The notes under the pieces were generated by a model. The model was not told where the DNA came from, made no database searches, and worked only from the letters and a program-made list of their open reading frames with translations. Both the position numbers and the translations under genes were made by a program. A stretch of DNA of 64,000 nt from Deinococcus sp. JMULE3 (GTDB lineage: Bacteria; Deinococcota; Deinococci; Deinococcales; Deinococcaceae), in contig NZ_SGWE01000004.1 of the NCBI RefSeq assembly GCF_013337115.1, positions 868,001 to 932,000 of the forward strand, read 5' to 3'. Positions 18,080 through 29,201 of the stretch are shown here, piece by piece (position 1 is the stretch's first letter; each line of letters begins with the position of its first letter).

Positions 18080-18088
18080 CCGCGCATC

Positions 18089-19540
<1,452 letters not shown>

Positions 19541-19574
19541 TCGCGACTGTCCGCTCTGAGCCGTGAGCTCCGAG

Positions 19575-19613
19575 GAACCCCCTCCCCCACCCCGCGCGGG
19601 CCGGAGGGGGTTC
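19575..19613 (+). terminator. Hairpin terminator after the AAA+ gene
   Basis: GAACCCCCTCC (19575-19585) pairs perfectly with GGAGGGGGTTC (19603-19613), with a further CCC/GGG pairing inside, and is followed by GCTTTTCC. Confidence 0.8.
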
Positions 19614-19619
19614 GCTTTT

Positions 19620-19660
19620 CCCACTTCCCACAACCCACTTCCCACTCCCCATCGCCCCCC
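19620..19660 (-). repeat. C-tract heptamer repeat, G-quadruplex motif in the gltX promoter region
   Basis: Six C runs (19620-19622, 19627-19629, 19634-19636, 19641-19643, 19647-19650, 19655-19660) with three- or four-base loops give a strong G-quadruplex motif on the minus strand. The tract covers the place where the gltX -35 element should be. Confidence 0.8.
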
Positions 19661-19665
19661 TTTCG

Positions 19666-19671
19666 TATGCT
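19666..19671 (+). promoter_or_regulatory. -10 element (TATGCT) of gltX
   Basis: TATGCT ends seven bases before the ATG at 19679, indicating a leaderless or nearly leaderless gltX mRNA. Confidence 0.45.
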
Positions 19672-19678
19672 GTGCGCT

Positions 19679-21100
19679 ATGTCTGTTGTGACCCGTATTG
19701 CTCCGAGCCCGACCGGTGACCCTCATGTGGGGACCGCGTACATCGGGCTGTTCAATTTCACGCTGGCCCGTCAGGGTGGCGGGAAGTTCATCCTGCGCAT
19801 CGAGGACACGGACCGGAACCGTTACGTGCCGGACAGTGAGAAGCGCATCTTCCAGATGATGCAGTGGCTGGGCCTGACGCCGGACGAGTCGCCGCTGCAG
19901 GGCGGTCCGAACGGCCCGTACCGTCAGTCGGAGCGGTTTGACCTGTACGGCGAGTACGCGCGTCAGCTGGTGGCGAGTGGGCACGCGTACTACGCGTTCG
20001 AGACGGCCGACGAACTGTCGGCGCTGCGGGAGGCGGCGCAGGCGGAGGGCCGCGTGATCGCGGTGCCCAGCCGCGACCTGGACGCGTCGGCGGCGCAGGC
20101 GCGGGTGGAGGCGGGCGAGGCGGCCGTGATCCGCCTGAAGGTCCCGCGTGAGGGCGAGACGGTCGTGAATGACCGCCTGCGTGACCCGATTCACTTCCAG
20201 AACCGCGAGATCGACGACAAGGTGCTCCTGAAGGCGGACGGGTTCCCCACGTACCACCTGGCGAACGTGGTGGATGACCGCCTGATGGGCGTGACGCACG
20301 TGGTCCGCGCCGAGGAGTGGATCACGAGCACGCCCATTCACGTGCTGCTGTACCGCGCCTTTTCCTGGCCTGAGCCGGTGTTCGCGCACATGCCGCTGCT
20401 GCGCAATTCGGACAGGTCGAAGATCAGCAAGCGCAAGAACCCGACGAGCGTCGAGTGGTACCAGCAGCAGGGCTTCCTGCCCGAGGCGATGCTGAACTTC
20501 CTGGCGACGATGGGCTGGACGCACCCGGACGGCCTGGAGGTGTTCGACCTGGAGGAATTCGCGCGGGTGTTCCGGCTGGAGGACGTGACGCTGGGCGGCC
20601 CGGTGTTCAGTCAGGAGAAGCTCCGCTGGTACAACGGCAAGTACCTGCGCGAGGTGCTGACTGAAGAGGAGGTCGCCCGGAGGCTGCACGCGTTCCTGGC
20701 CGATCAGAAGGTGAACCTCCCCCTGGACGACTACTTCCGCTCGGTGGTGCGCCTGATGACGCCCCGCATCGAGGTGTTCAGCGAGTTCCTCGACAAGACC
20801 CCCTACTTCTGGTCCGAGGAGTACCCCGTGACCGAGAAGGCGCAGGCGGCGATCGACGGCGCGCGGGACCTGCTGCCCGAGCTGGCCGCCACGCTGAAGA
20901 ACCTCCCCACCTTCGACGCGGCGTCCATCAAGGCGGCCTTCGCGGCGTTCGCCGAGGAGAAGGGCCTGAAGCTCGGGAAGGTCATGCCCCCCGTGCGCGC
21001 GGCGGTCGCCGGGACGATGGAGAGCCCGGACCTGCCGGACCTGCTCGCCACGCTGGGCCGTGACCGGGTGGTCGCCCGGATCGGTAAGCTGGGCGCATGA
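19679..21100 (+). CDS. gltX: Glutamyl-tRNA synthetase
   Basis: The 473-residue class I synthetase starts MSVVTRIAPSPTGDPHVGTA, which contains the HIGH-type motif as HVGT after the PSPTG signature. The KMSKS-type loop is KISKRKN, and the Rossmann core motif RFDLYGEYARQLVASGHAYYAF and the anticodon-binding helical domain (about 330-473) are all present. It charges tRNA-Glu; whether it is discriminating or also makes Glu-tRNA-Gln is not decided here. Start chosen at the second in-frame ATG, next to the -10 hexamer. Its stop overlaps the DUF1304 start as ATGA. Confidence 0.96.
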   Translation: MSVVTRIAPSPTGDPHVGTAYIGLFNFTLARQGGGKFILRIEDTDRNRYVPDSEKRIFQMMQWLGLTPDESPLQGGPNGPYRQSERFDLYGEYARQLVASGHAYYAFETADELSALREAAQAEGRVIAVPSRDLDASAAQARVEAGEAAVIRLKVPREGETVVNDRLRDPIHFQNREIDDKVLLKADGFPTYHLANVVDDRLMGVTHVVRAEEWITSTPIHVLLYRAFSWPEPVFAHMPLLRNSDRSKISKRKNPTSVEWYQQQGFLPEAMLNFLATMGWTHPDGLEVFDLEEFARVFRLEDVTLGGPVFSQEKLRWYNGKYLREVLTEEEVARRLHAFLADQKVNLPLDDYFRSVVRLMTPRIEVFSEFLDKTPYFWSEEYPVTEKAQAAIDGARDLLPELAATLKNLPTFDAASIKAAFAAFAEEKGLKLGKVMPPVRAAVAGTMESPDLPDLLATLGRDRVVARIGKLGA

Positions 21101-21450
21101 CCCTGATCGCCTCAGTTCTGGTGGGCCTGATCGCCCTGCTGCACGTGTACATCCTGGTGCTGGAGATGTTCCTGTGGACCACCCCGCGCGCCATGAAGGC
21201 CTTCGGGACCACGCCGGAACTCGCGGCGCAGACCCGCGTCATGGCGGGCAACCAGGGCCTGTACAACGGCTTCCTGGCGGCGGGCCTGATCTGGGGCCTG
21301 ATCACCGGTTCGGCGGCGATTCAGCTGTTCTTCCTGGCGTGCGTGGCGGTCGCGGGCCTGTACGGCGCGGCCACCGCGAACCGCCGCATCCTGTTCATCC
21401 AGACGGTACCCGCCACGCTGGCGATCCTGGCGGTGCTGCTGGCCCGCTGA
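21097..21450 (+). CDS. DUF1304 family membrane protein
   Basis: The 117-residue protein has four membrane helices. LHVYILVLEMFLWTTPRAMKAFG near the N-terminus and VMAGNQGLYNGFLAAGLIWGL in the middle are the two DUF1304 signatures. The family is of unknown function. It is translationally coupled to gltX (ATGA overlap), an unusual pairing for a housekeeping synthetase. Confidence 0.88.
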   Translation: MTLIASVLVGLIALLHVYILVLEMFLWTTPRAMKAFGTTPELAAQTRVMAGNQGLYNGFLAAGLIWGLITGSAAIQLFFLACVAVAGLYGAATANRRILFIQTVPATLAILAVLLAR

Positions 21451-21467
21451 GCGCCCGTCCCCGCCTC

Positions 21468-21483
21468 CCAAACGCTCGTTTGG
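21468..21483. promoter_or_regulatory. Palindromic operator, TetR-family type
   Basis: CCAAACG-CT-CGTTTGG is a perfect 7+7 inverted repeat 214 bases before the E1 alpha start. Its core C-A-AACG-NN-CGTT-T-G fits the consensus I recall for the Thermus phenylacetyl-CoA-responsive TetR repressor PaaR (CNAACGNNCGTTNG). The regulator gene is not in this window. Confidence 0.55.
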
Positions 21484-21488
21484 TTCCC

Positions 21489-21518
21489 GTGCCTCCCGGC
21501 TGCTACGCTGGGAGGCAC
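21489..21518. terminator. Hairpin between DUF1304 and E1 alpha
   Basis: GTGCCTCCC (21489-21497) and GGGAGGCAC (21510-21518) form a nine-base stem with a 12-base loop. It could terminate the gltX transcript or structure the dehydrogenase leader. Confidence 0.45.
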
Positions 21519-21696
21519 TTCTCATCCCGACGGGGCCGCGCGGCCCCACCTGCCCTGCCATGCCTGACGTTCTGCCCTGTCCCTCCTCCGGCCTGCCCCG
21601 TCGCAGTGACCGGCTGCTGAACCAGCGCCGCGCGCCCTGACGCGGCCCGCACCCGCCGCCTCAGACCCCGCACACGCGCCCTTCACAGGAGACTTC

Positions 21697-22877
<1,181 letters not shown>

Positions 22878-22881
<4 letters not shown>

Positions 22882-23897
22882 CCGCCCCCACAACCCACGC
22901 CCCACAACCCACAACCCACAAAAACATGACGATGGTCGCCGCCATCAACGACGCCCTCGACATCGCCCTCGCCGCCGACGACACCGTCCACATCTTCGGC
23001 GAGGACGTCGGCGTCATGGGCGGCGTGTTCCGCGCCACCGACGGCCTCCAGGCCAAACACGGCCAGGAACGCGTGTTCGACACCCCCCTCGCCGAGGCCG
23101 CCATCGTCGGCATGGGCATCGGCATGGGCCTCGCGGGCCTCAAACCCATCGCGGAAATCCAGTTCGCAGGCTTCCTCTACCCCGCCCTCGACCAGATCCT
23201 CTCCCACCTCGGCCGCTACCGCCACCGCACCCGCAGCCGCTACCACCTCCCCATGGTCATCCGCGCCCCCTACGGCGGCGGCGTCCACACCCCCGAACAA
23301 CACGCCGACAGCCCCGAAGCGATCCTCGCCCACACCCCCGGCGTCAAAGTCGTCATCCCCAGCACCCCCGCCGACGCCAAAGGCCTCCTCCTCAGCGCCA
23401 TCAACGACCCCGACCCCGTCTTCTTCTTCGAAGCCATCAAGCTCTACCGCAGCATCAAAGAAGACGTCCCCACCGGCGACTACCGCGTCCCCATCGGCAA
23501 AGCCCGCATCGTCACCCAAGGCGACGACGTCACCGTCATCTGCTACGGCGGCATGGTCGAAGTCGCCCATAAAGCCGCCGCCGCCGCCCACGCCGCAGGC
23601 ATCGGCGTCGAAGTCATCGACCTGCGCACCCTCGTCCCCATGGACACCGACACCATCATCACCAGCGTCGCCAAAACCGGCCGCGCCATCATCGTCACCG
23701 AAGCGCCCCGCACCGCCGGCTTCCACAGCGAAATCGCCGCCATCATCGCCGAAGAAGCCATCGAACACCTCCGCGCCCCCATCATCCGCGTCACCGGCTT
23801 CGACGCCCCCTACCCACCCTTCACCGCCGTCGAGGACGTGTACCGGCCCAACCCGCTGCGGGTGGCGAAGGCGATTCGGCAGGTCATGGACTACTGA
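22878..23897 (+). CDS. 2-oxoacid dehydrogenase E1 component, beta subunit
   Basis: The 339-residue beta subunit shows [54 protein letters not shown] and [15 protein letters not shown], then the C-terminal transketolase domain ([31 protein letters not shown]). It forms the alpha2-beta2 E1 that decarboxylates the 2-oxoacid. The first 16 residues are encoded by a C-rich heptamer repeat, so translation may instead begin at the ATG at 22926. Leu and Val codons are mostly CTC and GTC, unlike neighbouring genes, which favour CTG and GTG. Confidence 0.93.
22885..22917 (-). repeat. C-tract heptamer repeat at the E1 beta start
   Basis: C runs at 22885-22889, 22894-22896, 22900-22903, 22908-22910 and 22915-22917 with loops ACAA or ACG form a G-quadruplex motif on the minus strand. 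The tract lies inside the annotated beginning of the E1 beta gene and encodes [10 protein letters not shown]. Confidence 0.75.
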
Positions 23898-24297
23898 CCG
23901 TCTGACCTGGGACGGTCAGTTGAGTCACACGGCTGCGCCTGGCAGCGGGCCTCCCCACCCCCCAGCCCCCTACCCCAGAGGGGCAGGGGGAGTTTTCGCT
24001 GCGCTCGGCAGGTATTTCTCTGGCTTCCTGTGTGGGTGACCGGCGGGCACGGCCACGTATTGGGATGCAGACCTCCGGGTTCGCCGCTTGCGCCCCGCGC
24101 GCTGCGCGCACGACGGGCCGCGTTGCCACGACGGTTGCGTGGCTCTGCGTGTTGGTGAGTGCGGGAAGGTTCTACTTTTTGGGCTTCAGCAGCGGCGGGC
24201 TTCTCGGAGTTGTTGCGGCTGTCGCGGCGCACGTTTGCCATTAGCGTGATCTACGCGACCTTCTCGCCTCAGGGGTGGATCATGAAGGGCGGGGACG
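23898..24297. other. Intergenic region with terminator, no gene seen
   Basis: This 400-base gap follows E1 beta. It holds a strong terminator (23966-23990). The rest shows no convincing reading frame, tRNA or riboswitch fold; the short open frame at 24032-24244 has no Shine-Dalgarno or recognisable product. Confidence 0.6.
23966..23990 (+). terminator. Terminator of the E1 operon
   Basis: CCCCCT-A-CCCC, loop AGA, then GGGG-C-AGGGGG form a ten-base-pair stem with one mismatch, followed by AGTTTT. Confidence 0.8.
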
Positions 24298-25566
24298 ATG
24301 GAGTGGATGCGTTCCCCTGCCCTGCTGGTGACGGCGGCCCTGCTCGTGGGGGCGGCCGCGTTCGGTGTCACGCGCTTCCAGTCGGGTGCGGAGGCTCAGA
24401 CGGCTGCGGTCGAGCAACCAGCGGTGCCTGCGCTGCCACCCGCTCCGGAAACCGCGCCCGATACGCCCACACCGGTCGAGCCAGAACTCAGCCCGGAACC
24501 ATCACCCGCACCAGAACCGGTCACACCCACTCCGGTAAAGGTGCAGCCGCCCACGCCGGAGGTCACACCCGCTTCCCCTCCAGCCGCGCCTGCCCGGGTG
24601 CTGCCGGCGCGGGCCAGCGTCACGGGCGTCCGGCACGAGTACCAGCGGCTGAACAACTGCGGGCCGGTCACGATCGGCATGGCTCTGAGAGGCTGGGGGG
24701 GCACGCTGAACCAGTACGACATCGCCCCGAAACTCAAGCCGTCGAAGGGGGACGTGAACGTCTCGCCGGAGGAACTCGCGGCGTTCGCGCGGGCGCAGGG
24801 GATGGACGTGCACCTCGCACGCGGCGGGGACCGGGCGCTGCTGCGGTCACTGCTCGCGTCGGGCATCCCGGTGATCGTGGAGACGTGGTTCGTCACGCCG
24901 GACTCTGGTGGGATGGGGCACTACCGCCTGCTGACCGGGTACGACGACGCCACCGGGCAGTTCAGCGCGCTGGACTCCTATCTGGGACCGCTGCGGATGG
25001 ACTACGCGAAGTTCGACGAGCAGTGGCGGTCCTTCGGGCGCACGTACCTGATCGTCACCCCGCCCTCGAAACGGGCGGTCCTGGCGGGCGTGCTCGGCTG
25101 GCGGGCCGACCGCGCGCAGGAGAAAGCCGAGACGCTGCGGGTCGCCGGGCGCGAGGCGGAACGGCGCAACGACGCCGTGGGCTTCCTGGCGCTCGGGCAG
25201 GCGCAACTGGACGCCGGGGACGCCCGCGCCGCCGCCCGCACCTTCGACCGGGCGTTCGCCGCCCCGCCCGACCGCACCCTGGACCCCACTCGGCCCGCGT
25301 GGGTGCAGGGTGGCCTGCCGTGGCGCGCGCTGTGGTACTCGTTCGGGCCGCTGGAGGCGTACACCCGCACCGGGCAGTACGCGCGGGTGCTGACCCTGAC
25401 GGGCGCGGTGCTGCGCTCGGTCCCCACGCACGAGGAAGCGCACTACTGGCGCGCCCGCGCCCTGACCGGCCTGGGCCGCACCGCCGAAGCTCAGGCCGCG
25501 TACCGCGAGGCGCTGCGCCTGCGCCCCGGCTACGCGGAGGCGCGGCAGGAACTGAACCGGCTGTAG
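24298..25566 (+). CDS. Exported C39-like cysteine peptidase with TPR tail
   Basis: The 422-residue protein has an N-terminal membrane anchor or signal (about 5-26), a Pro/Glu/Thr-rich linker to about 100, a peptidase C39-like domain and C-terminal TPRs. The catalytic Cys is in RLNNCGPVTIGMAL (about residue 120), the His in GMGHYRLLTGYD and the Asp/Asn position in SALDSYLG. TPR-like helices follow (AVGFLALGQAQLDAGDARAAARTFDRAF; EEAHYWRARALTGLGRTAEAQAAYREAL). It may cleave a peptide outside the membrane. An in-frame ATG at 24307 is an alternative start. Confidence 0.82.
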   Translation: MEWMRSPALLVTAALLVGAAAFGVTRFQSGAEAQTAAVEQPAVPALPPAPETAPDTPTPVEPELSPEPSPAPEPVTPTPVKVQPPTPEVTPASPPAAPARVLPARASVTGVRHEYQRLNNCGPVTIGMALRGWGGTLNQYDIAPKLKPSKGDVNVSPEELAAFARAQGMDVHLARGGDRALLRSLLASGIPVIVETWFVTPDSGGMGHYRLLTGYDDATGQFSALDSYLGPLRMDYAKFDEQWRSFGRTYLIVTPPSKRAVLAGVLGWRADRAQEKAETLRVAGREAERRNDAVGFLALGQAQLDAGDARAAARTFDRAFAAPPDRTLDPTRPAWVQGGLPWRALWYSFGPLEAYTRTGQYARVLTLTGAVLRSVPTHEEAHYWRARALTGLGRTAEAQAAYREALRLRPGYAEARQELNRL

Positions 25567-25569
25567 GCG

Positions 25570-26637
25570 TCAGCCGGGGAAGTTCAGGAGGACGTGTTCG
25601 GCGCTGAAGCCGGGGCCCATGGCGCTCAGGAGGGCGCGGCCCTGGGGGTGGGCGCGCAGGGTTTCCTGCAGGACGAACAGGACGGTGACGCTGCTCATGT
25701 TGCCGTAGTGGCGCAGGACGTGGCGGCTGGCGTCCAGCGCTCCGGCGGGGAGGTTCAGGGCGTCCTCGTAGGCGCTGAGGACTTTCACGCCGCCGGGGTG
25801 GACGACGTATGTGTCCACGGTGTCATGACTCCAGCCGTGGGCGCTCAGGGCAGCCTGGACGTTCTCCTGCATCATGCCGCGGACCAGGGTGGGGATGTCG
25901 CGGCTGAAGCGGACTTTCAGGCCCTCGTCCACGACGTCCCAGCCCATGATGTCCTCGCTGTCCTCGATCAGGGTGGAGTACGCGCCGCACAGTTCGGCCA
26001 GGGGGGCGGGCCCGGACTCGTCGGGGTGGGTGAGGACGGCGGCGGCGCCCCCGTCGGAGAAGAGGGCGGTGCCGACGAAGTTGCTCTTGGTCTCGTCACC
26101 GTGCACGAGGGTCAGGCTGCACAGTTCCACGGCGACGTACAGTACGCGGCGGTACCCGGCGCGGACGAGGTCGGCGGCGCGGGCGAGGCCGCTGGCGCCC
26201 CCGGCGCAGCCGAGGCCCCACACGGGCAGGCGCGCGGCATGCCGGTTGATCCCCAGGTGTTCGATCAGGTCGGCGTCGAGGCTGGGGGCGCTGATGCCGC
26301 TGGTATTCACGACGACGACGGCGTCCACGTCGGCCGCTTCGATCTGCGCGGCGTCCAGCGCCTCCCTGGCCAGCCTACGGGTCAGGGCGCGGGCCTCCTG
26401 GATGAAGACGGCGTTCTTCTCGCCGAAGCCGCGCGGGGTGAGGTACCAGTCGAGTGGGCGGGCCAGGGCGCGCGTGTCGATCATGGCGTTCGTGAAGACG
26501 TCCAGCAGTTGCGGGCGGGCCGCCATGCGCGGGAAGAGGGTGCGGGCGGCCTCCTGCACCTGGGCCTGTGGCGTGAGGTGGGGGGGCGTGCCGGTCACGA
26601 GGGCACGCAGGTGAGGCGTGGGGAGCATTGAGGGCAT
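25570..26637 (-). CDS. Type III polyketide synthase (chalcone synthase family)
   Basis: The 355-residue protein has the full catalytic triad in family context: Cys in [12 protein letters not shown], His in [11 protein letters not shown] and Asn in [37 protein letters not shown] and [14 protein letters not shown] are also hallmark stretches. It condenses acyl-CoA starters with malonyl-CoA, probably giving alkylpyrones or alkylresorcinols as in other bacteria; the product is unknown. No methyltransferase or oxidase tailoring gene is next to it, although an aldo/keto reductase gene lies 130 bases upstream on the same strand. Start could also be at 26628. Confidence 0.9.
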   Translation of the reverse strand: MPSMLPTPHLRALVTGTPPHLTPQAQVQEAARTLFPRMAARPQLLDVFTNAMIDTRALARPLDWYLTPRGFGEKNAVFIQEARALTRRLAREALDAAQIEAADVDAVVVVNTSGISAPSLDADLIEHLGINRHAARLPVWGLGCAGGASGLARAADLVRAGYRRVLYVAVELCSLTLVHGDETKSNFVGTALFSDGGAAAVLTHPDESGPAPLAELCGAYSTLIEDSEDIMGWDVVDEGLKVRFSRDIPTLVRGMMQENVQAALSAHGWSHDTVDTYVVHPGGVKVLSAYEDALNLPAGALDASRHVLRHYGNMSSVTVLFVLQETLRAHPQGRALLSAMGPGFSAEHVLLNFPG

Positions 26638-26767
26638 TCTGCGCGACTTTGGGATGGGGGATGCGGGAGGCACGCCACGGTTCCGAGTTGATGAATCGTC
26701 CATGCACGCCTCACCGCGCCTCACCGTCGTGGGACCGGTGGGCGCGGCGAGGGGGGAATCTACGCGG

Positions 26768-27667
26768 TCAGCTCTGCTGTTTCTCCCATTCCTGACGGCC
26801 GACCTCGTCCAGCGCGCGGAAGTCCTCGTCGGTCAGTTCCAGGCGGGCGGCGGCGACGTTCTCCTCCAGGTGCCTGACCTTGCCGGTGCCGGGGATGGGC
26901 AGCATGACGGGACTGCGCCTCAGGACCCAGGCCAGCGCCACCTGGGACGGCGTGGCGCCCAGGCGGGCGGCGATCTCGGTCAGGACGCTGCCTTCCCTGG
27001 CGAGGTTCCCGGCAGCCAGCGGGTACCAGGGGATGAAGCCGATGTGCTCGCGCTGGCAGTAGTCGAGGACGTCCTCGCTCTTGCGGTTGGCGAGGTTGTA
27101 GAGGTTCTGCACGGTCGCGACCGGGAAGACGGCGCGGGCAGCCTCGATCTCCTCAACGCTGACTTCCGAGAGGCCCGCGTGGCGGATGACGCCCTCGTCC
27201 ATGAGTTCCCTGATTGCGCCGAACTGCTCGTCGCGCGGCACGTTCGGGTCGATGCGGTGCAGCTGCCACAGGTCAATGCGGTCCACGCCCAGGCGGCGGC
27301 GCGACAGGTGCGCCTGCTGCTTGAGGTACTCGGGGCGACCCACGGGAATCCACACGTTCGGGCCGGTGCGGGTCAGGCCGCCCTTCGTGGCGATCACGAC
27401 GCGGTCGTAGGGGTGCAGCGCCTCGCGGATGAGTTCCTCGCTGACGGCCGGGCCGTAGCTGTCGGCGGTGTCGACGAGGTTCACGCCGAGTTCCGGCAGG
27501 CGGCGCAGGGTGGTCAGGGCGCCCTCGCGGTCGGCGGGGTCGCCCCACACGCCGTCACCGGTGACGCGCATCGCGCCGAAGCCCAGGCGGGTGACGGCCA
27601 GGTCCCCGCCGATGTCGAAGGTGCCGCTCGGGGCGGCACTGGGGGTGCTGGGGGTGGTGTCGGTCAT
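26768..27667 (-). CDS. Aldo/keto reductase
   Basis: The 299-residue TIM-barrel NADPH reductase has VDTADSYG (catalytic Asp and Tyr), IATKGGL (Lys), WQLHRIDP (His) and a cofactor-binding tail [16 protein letters not shown]. These four catalytic positions are all present. It reduces aldehydes or ketones; substrate unknown. GGAGG lies eight bases before the ATG. It is upstream of the type III polyketide synthase on the same strand and could act on its product, but a shared transcript is not proved. Confidence 0.93.
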   Translation of the reverse strand: MTDTTPSTPSAAPSGTFDIGGDLAVTRLGFGAMRVTGDGVWGDPADREGALTTLRRLPELGVNLVDTADSYGPAVSEELIREALHPYDRVVIATKGGLTRTGPNVWIPVGRPEYLKQQAHLSRRRLGVDRIDLWQLHRIDPNVPRDEQFGAIRELMDEGVIRHAGLSEVSVEEIEAARAVFPVATVQNLYNLANRKSEDVLDYCQREHIGFIPWYPLAAGNLAREGSVLTEIAARLGATPSQVALAWVLRRSPVMLPIPGTGKVRHLEENVAAARLELTDEDFRALDEVGRQEWEKQQS

Positions 27668-27768
27668 GGTGGTGCCCTCCAGGGAGGCATTCTGCGCCGA
27701 GTGCCCGCCCGGGCGCGTGGCAGTTTCCTCAAGGGAGGGTGAAGCCAGGCAGGGTACGGGGCGGGACG

Positions 27769-28095
27769 TCAGGTGGGTGGGGGCGCGGCGCCGCGCAGGG
27801 CAGCCCAGTAGCTGTCCAGCGTCTGCTGTCCCAGCGGCGTGATGCGGTAACTGGTGACGGGCAGCTTGCCCCGGAAGGCCTTGTGCACTTCCAGATACCC
27901 GGCGTCTTCCAGTTTGGCAGCGTGACTGCTGAGGTTGCCGCGGCTGAGGCCCAGCGCAGCTTCCAGGTACTTGAATTCCACGTCATGAGCGCCCGCCAGG
28001 ACGCTCATGATGGCCAGGCGGACGGGTTCGTGAATCACGCGGTTCAGGCCCAGCAGGGCGTTCAGAGGATGGGATTCAGGCGGCGCGGTGCTCAC
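27769..28095 (-). CDS. Winged-helix transcriptional regulator
   Basis: A 108-residue regulator with a helix-turn-helix of the ArsR/HTH_34 type: [25 protein letters not shown], then [23 protein letters not shown] (recognition helix about residues 48-65), and the wing [16 protein letters not shown]. The GTG start overlaps the stop of the upstream membrane-protein gene as GTGA. It is the last gene of a three-gene coupled operon and probably regulates it. Confidence 0.85.
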   Translation of the reverse strand: MSTAPPESHPLNALLGLNRVIHEPVRLAIMSVLAGAHDVEFKYLEAALGLSRGNLSSHAAKLEDAGYLEVHKAFRGKLPVTSYRITPLGQQTLDSYWAALRGAAPPPT

Positions 28096-28766
28096 TGGGA
28101 GGTACTCAGGTTCAGGCGGGCGCGAAGGTCACGCAGGTCGGCGGCCACTTGCCGGGCCTGCGTGTGCTGCGTCCACCCGAGCCAGATCAGACCCAGGGAC
28201 AGCGCGGCGGTGACGATCCACTGCACGGTGATCCGCCAGCCCTCCGTGAAGTCCATGTGTCCGCCGATGAGTGCTCCGGACAGCAGCAGCAGGCCAAGAG
28301 CCACGGTGCGGGTGTCGGATCGGCCTGTCAGGCGGACGGTTCCGGTCAGGGCGAGCAGCAGCGCCAGTCCGGACGGCACGGTCAGGGGCGCCAGCGCGGG
28401 GAAGGCTGATCCGATCAGCCCGGTGCGTTCTGCCAGCAGCGCCAGCAGCGTGCCCGCCGCCGCGCCAGCCAGCAGACCCCATGCGAAGCCGCGCTGTGAG
28501 TAGGTCTGTTCGGTCACGGCCCCGAGGGTCTGGTACTGGCGCCGCGTCAGACGCACGACGATCACGAAGCCAGTGCTGACGGCGGCGGCCCACAGCATCA
28601 GTGCGGGGGCGTTCAGGTCGGCGCGGGCCAGCAGGTAGGTCAGGGGGATGGTCACCGCGCCGTACAGGTGGCCCAGCCCCAGCGCGCTGGCCGAGTAGCG
28701 GCTGTACCGGGCTGTCAGGTCCTGAAGGCGGGCGTAGTCGGCAGGGTCGGGGTGATGGGCGGTCAC
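28092..28766 (-). CDS. Integral membrane protein of unknown function
   Basis: The 224-residue protein begins at a GTG that overlaps the stop of the preceding gene (GTGA). It has a charged N-terminus (HHPDPADYARLQDLTARYSRYS) and six membrane segments, with a charged linker TRRQYQTLGAVTEQTYSQRG between helices 3 and 4, and a helical cytoplasmic tail. No family is recognised. Its coupling to a small membrane protein and a winged-helix regulator suggests a regulated membrane complex. Confidence 0.75.
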   Translation of the reverse strand: MTAHHPDPADYARLQDLTARYSRYSASALGLGHLYGAVTIPLTYLLARADLNAPALMLWAAAVSTGFVIVVRLTRRQYQTLGAVTEQTYSQRGFAWGLLAGAAAGTLLALLAERTGLIGSAFPALAPLTVPSGLALLLALTGTVRLTGRSDTRTVALGLLLLSGALIGGHMDFTEGWRITVQWIVTAALSLGLIWLGWTQHTQARQVAADLRDLRARLNLSTSQ

Positions 28767-29104
28767 GCGTGCCCTCCCCCACGCCGGACGCGCGCGGCCC
28801 CCGGAGCGCAGAGGGCGACGAGCAGGCCGCTCAGGAGCAGCGGGGTCTGGGTGGTCAGCAGGCCCAGGGCGAACAGCAGGGCGCCCAGGCCCAGCAGGAC
28901 ACCGGCGGGACGGGAGCGGCACGCCGCGGCGAGCAGGATTCCGGCAACCGTGATCACCCACGCCCAGGTCATGACCCCGAATCCGGTCTGGTGGACGGTA
29001 CCCAGGGTCGCCAGGGTCAGCAGCGGGATCAGGGCGCGGCGTCCCTCCGGCGCGGTGATCTGCCAGGAGGTGGGCATGCCAGACGGTAAGGAGGGATGGG
29101 ACAT
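28763..29104 (-). CDS. Small membrane protein, first gene of the regulator operon
   Basis: The 113-residue product has about four hydrophobic segments after a polar start (MSHPSLPSGMPTSWQ) and a basic tail (ARVRRGGGHA). No motif is recognised. The ATG at 29104 is preferred; 29077 is possible. The region upstream is cut off by an IS982-type element whose end is 78 bases away, so its original promoter region may have been changed by the insertion. Confidence 0.65.
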   Translation of the reverse strand: MSHPSLPSGMPTSWQITAPEGRRALIPLLTLATLGTVHQTGFGVMTWAWVITVAGILLAAACRSRPAGVLLGLGALLFALGLLTTQTPLLLSGLLVALCAPGAARVRRGGGHA

Positions 29105-29182
29105 ACCTTCAGTTTGCAGCACAAACCAGTTTGGAGCAAGCGGAAACGCAGCGTCTTCTCTTCGCTCCCGGTTCTGCCTATC

Positions 29183-29199
29183 AACCTCGGGTGCTAGGG
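29183..29199. repeat. IS terminal inverted repeat, left
   Basis: AACCTCGGGTGCTAGGG, the exact reverse complement of 30084-30100. Confidence 0.92.
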
Positions 29200-29201
29200 A
29201 A

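Noticed and set aside
24032..24244. Short plus-strand frame in the gap after E1 beta
   Set aside because: No Shine-Dalgarno, no promoter, no recognisable sequence, and it overlaps no conserved feature.
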